From Thermoplasmata archaeon (lineage in GTDB: Archaea; Thermoplasmatota; Thermoplasmata; Thermoplasmatales; Aciduliprofundaceae), in contig JAGGTO010000114.1 in NCBI GenBank assembly GCA_021163705.1, positions 1 through 5,734 of the forward strand: 5,734 nt of DNA. The letters are read 5' to 3'. Under the pieces are notes generated by a model. That model saw only the letters and a list, made by a program, of their open reading frames with translations, had not been told where the DNA came from and did not search any database. The position numbers were made by a program, and so were the translations under genes. How positions within the stretch are numbered: position 1 is the stretch's first letter; the number at the start of each line of letters is the position of its first letter. Positions 5,727 to 5,734 of the stretch are shown one piece after another.

Positions 5727-5734
5727 TTTCCCCA

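Overview
The window reads as a compact stretch of archaeal chromosome. Archaeal RNase HII, an NMD3-family ribosome factor, a PiT/DUF47 phosphate pair and an Ncs6/NcsA-type tRNA thiolase point to Archaea. AT-rich DNA, purine-rich sense strands and heavy use of AGA/AGG (Arg) and ATA (Ile) codons suggest a thermophilic euryarchaeote, possibly of the Thermoplasmata/Aciduliprofundum type. That placement is a guess; domain Archaea is firm.

Layout. (1) Bases 1-515: 3' part of RNase HII, cut by the left edge. (2) 555-1879: nmd3, then a small Nudix hydrolase whose start overlaps the nmd3 stop, behind a TATA box placed for a leaderless transcript. (3) 1880-1947: an AT-rich gap with repeated ATATAGTC units and the palindrome GTCTATAGAC, just upstream of the phosphate genes. 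(4) 1948-4788: a probable operon of PiT phosphate permease, DUF47/PhoU-like protein and DHH-DHHA1 phosphoesterase, with gaps of 9-15 bases. (5) 5695-4748, minus strand: a tRNA thiolase with PP-loop, zinc sites and three conserved cysteines, convergent with the DHH gene and overlapping it by 41 bp; its own TATA box is at the right edge.

Functionally, rnhB and nmd3 are information-processing housekeeping genes and the thiolase is a tRNA-modification gene. The middle operon is for phosphate: PiT brings it in and DUF47 probably controls or assists it. The DHH enzyme is a nucleotide or oligonucleotide phosphoesterase whose link to phosphate is inferred only from linkage. Internal genes of the two operons carry Shine-Dalgarno-like sequences, while the first genes have AT-rich boxes about 25-28 bp before the start codon and no well-placed Shine-Dalgarno.

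I found no mobile element, CRISPR array, tRNA or rRNA, and no convincing undescribed multi-gene system. The points most worth a second look are the repeats upstream of PiT, a possible ATT start for the Nudix gene, the DHH gene in the phosphate operon, and the altered GHN motif in the thiolase.
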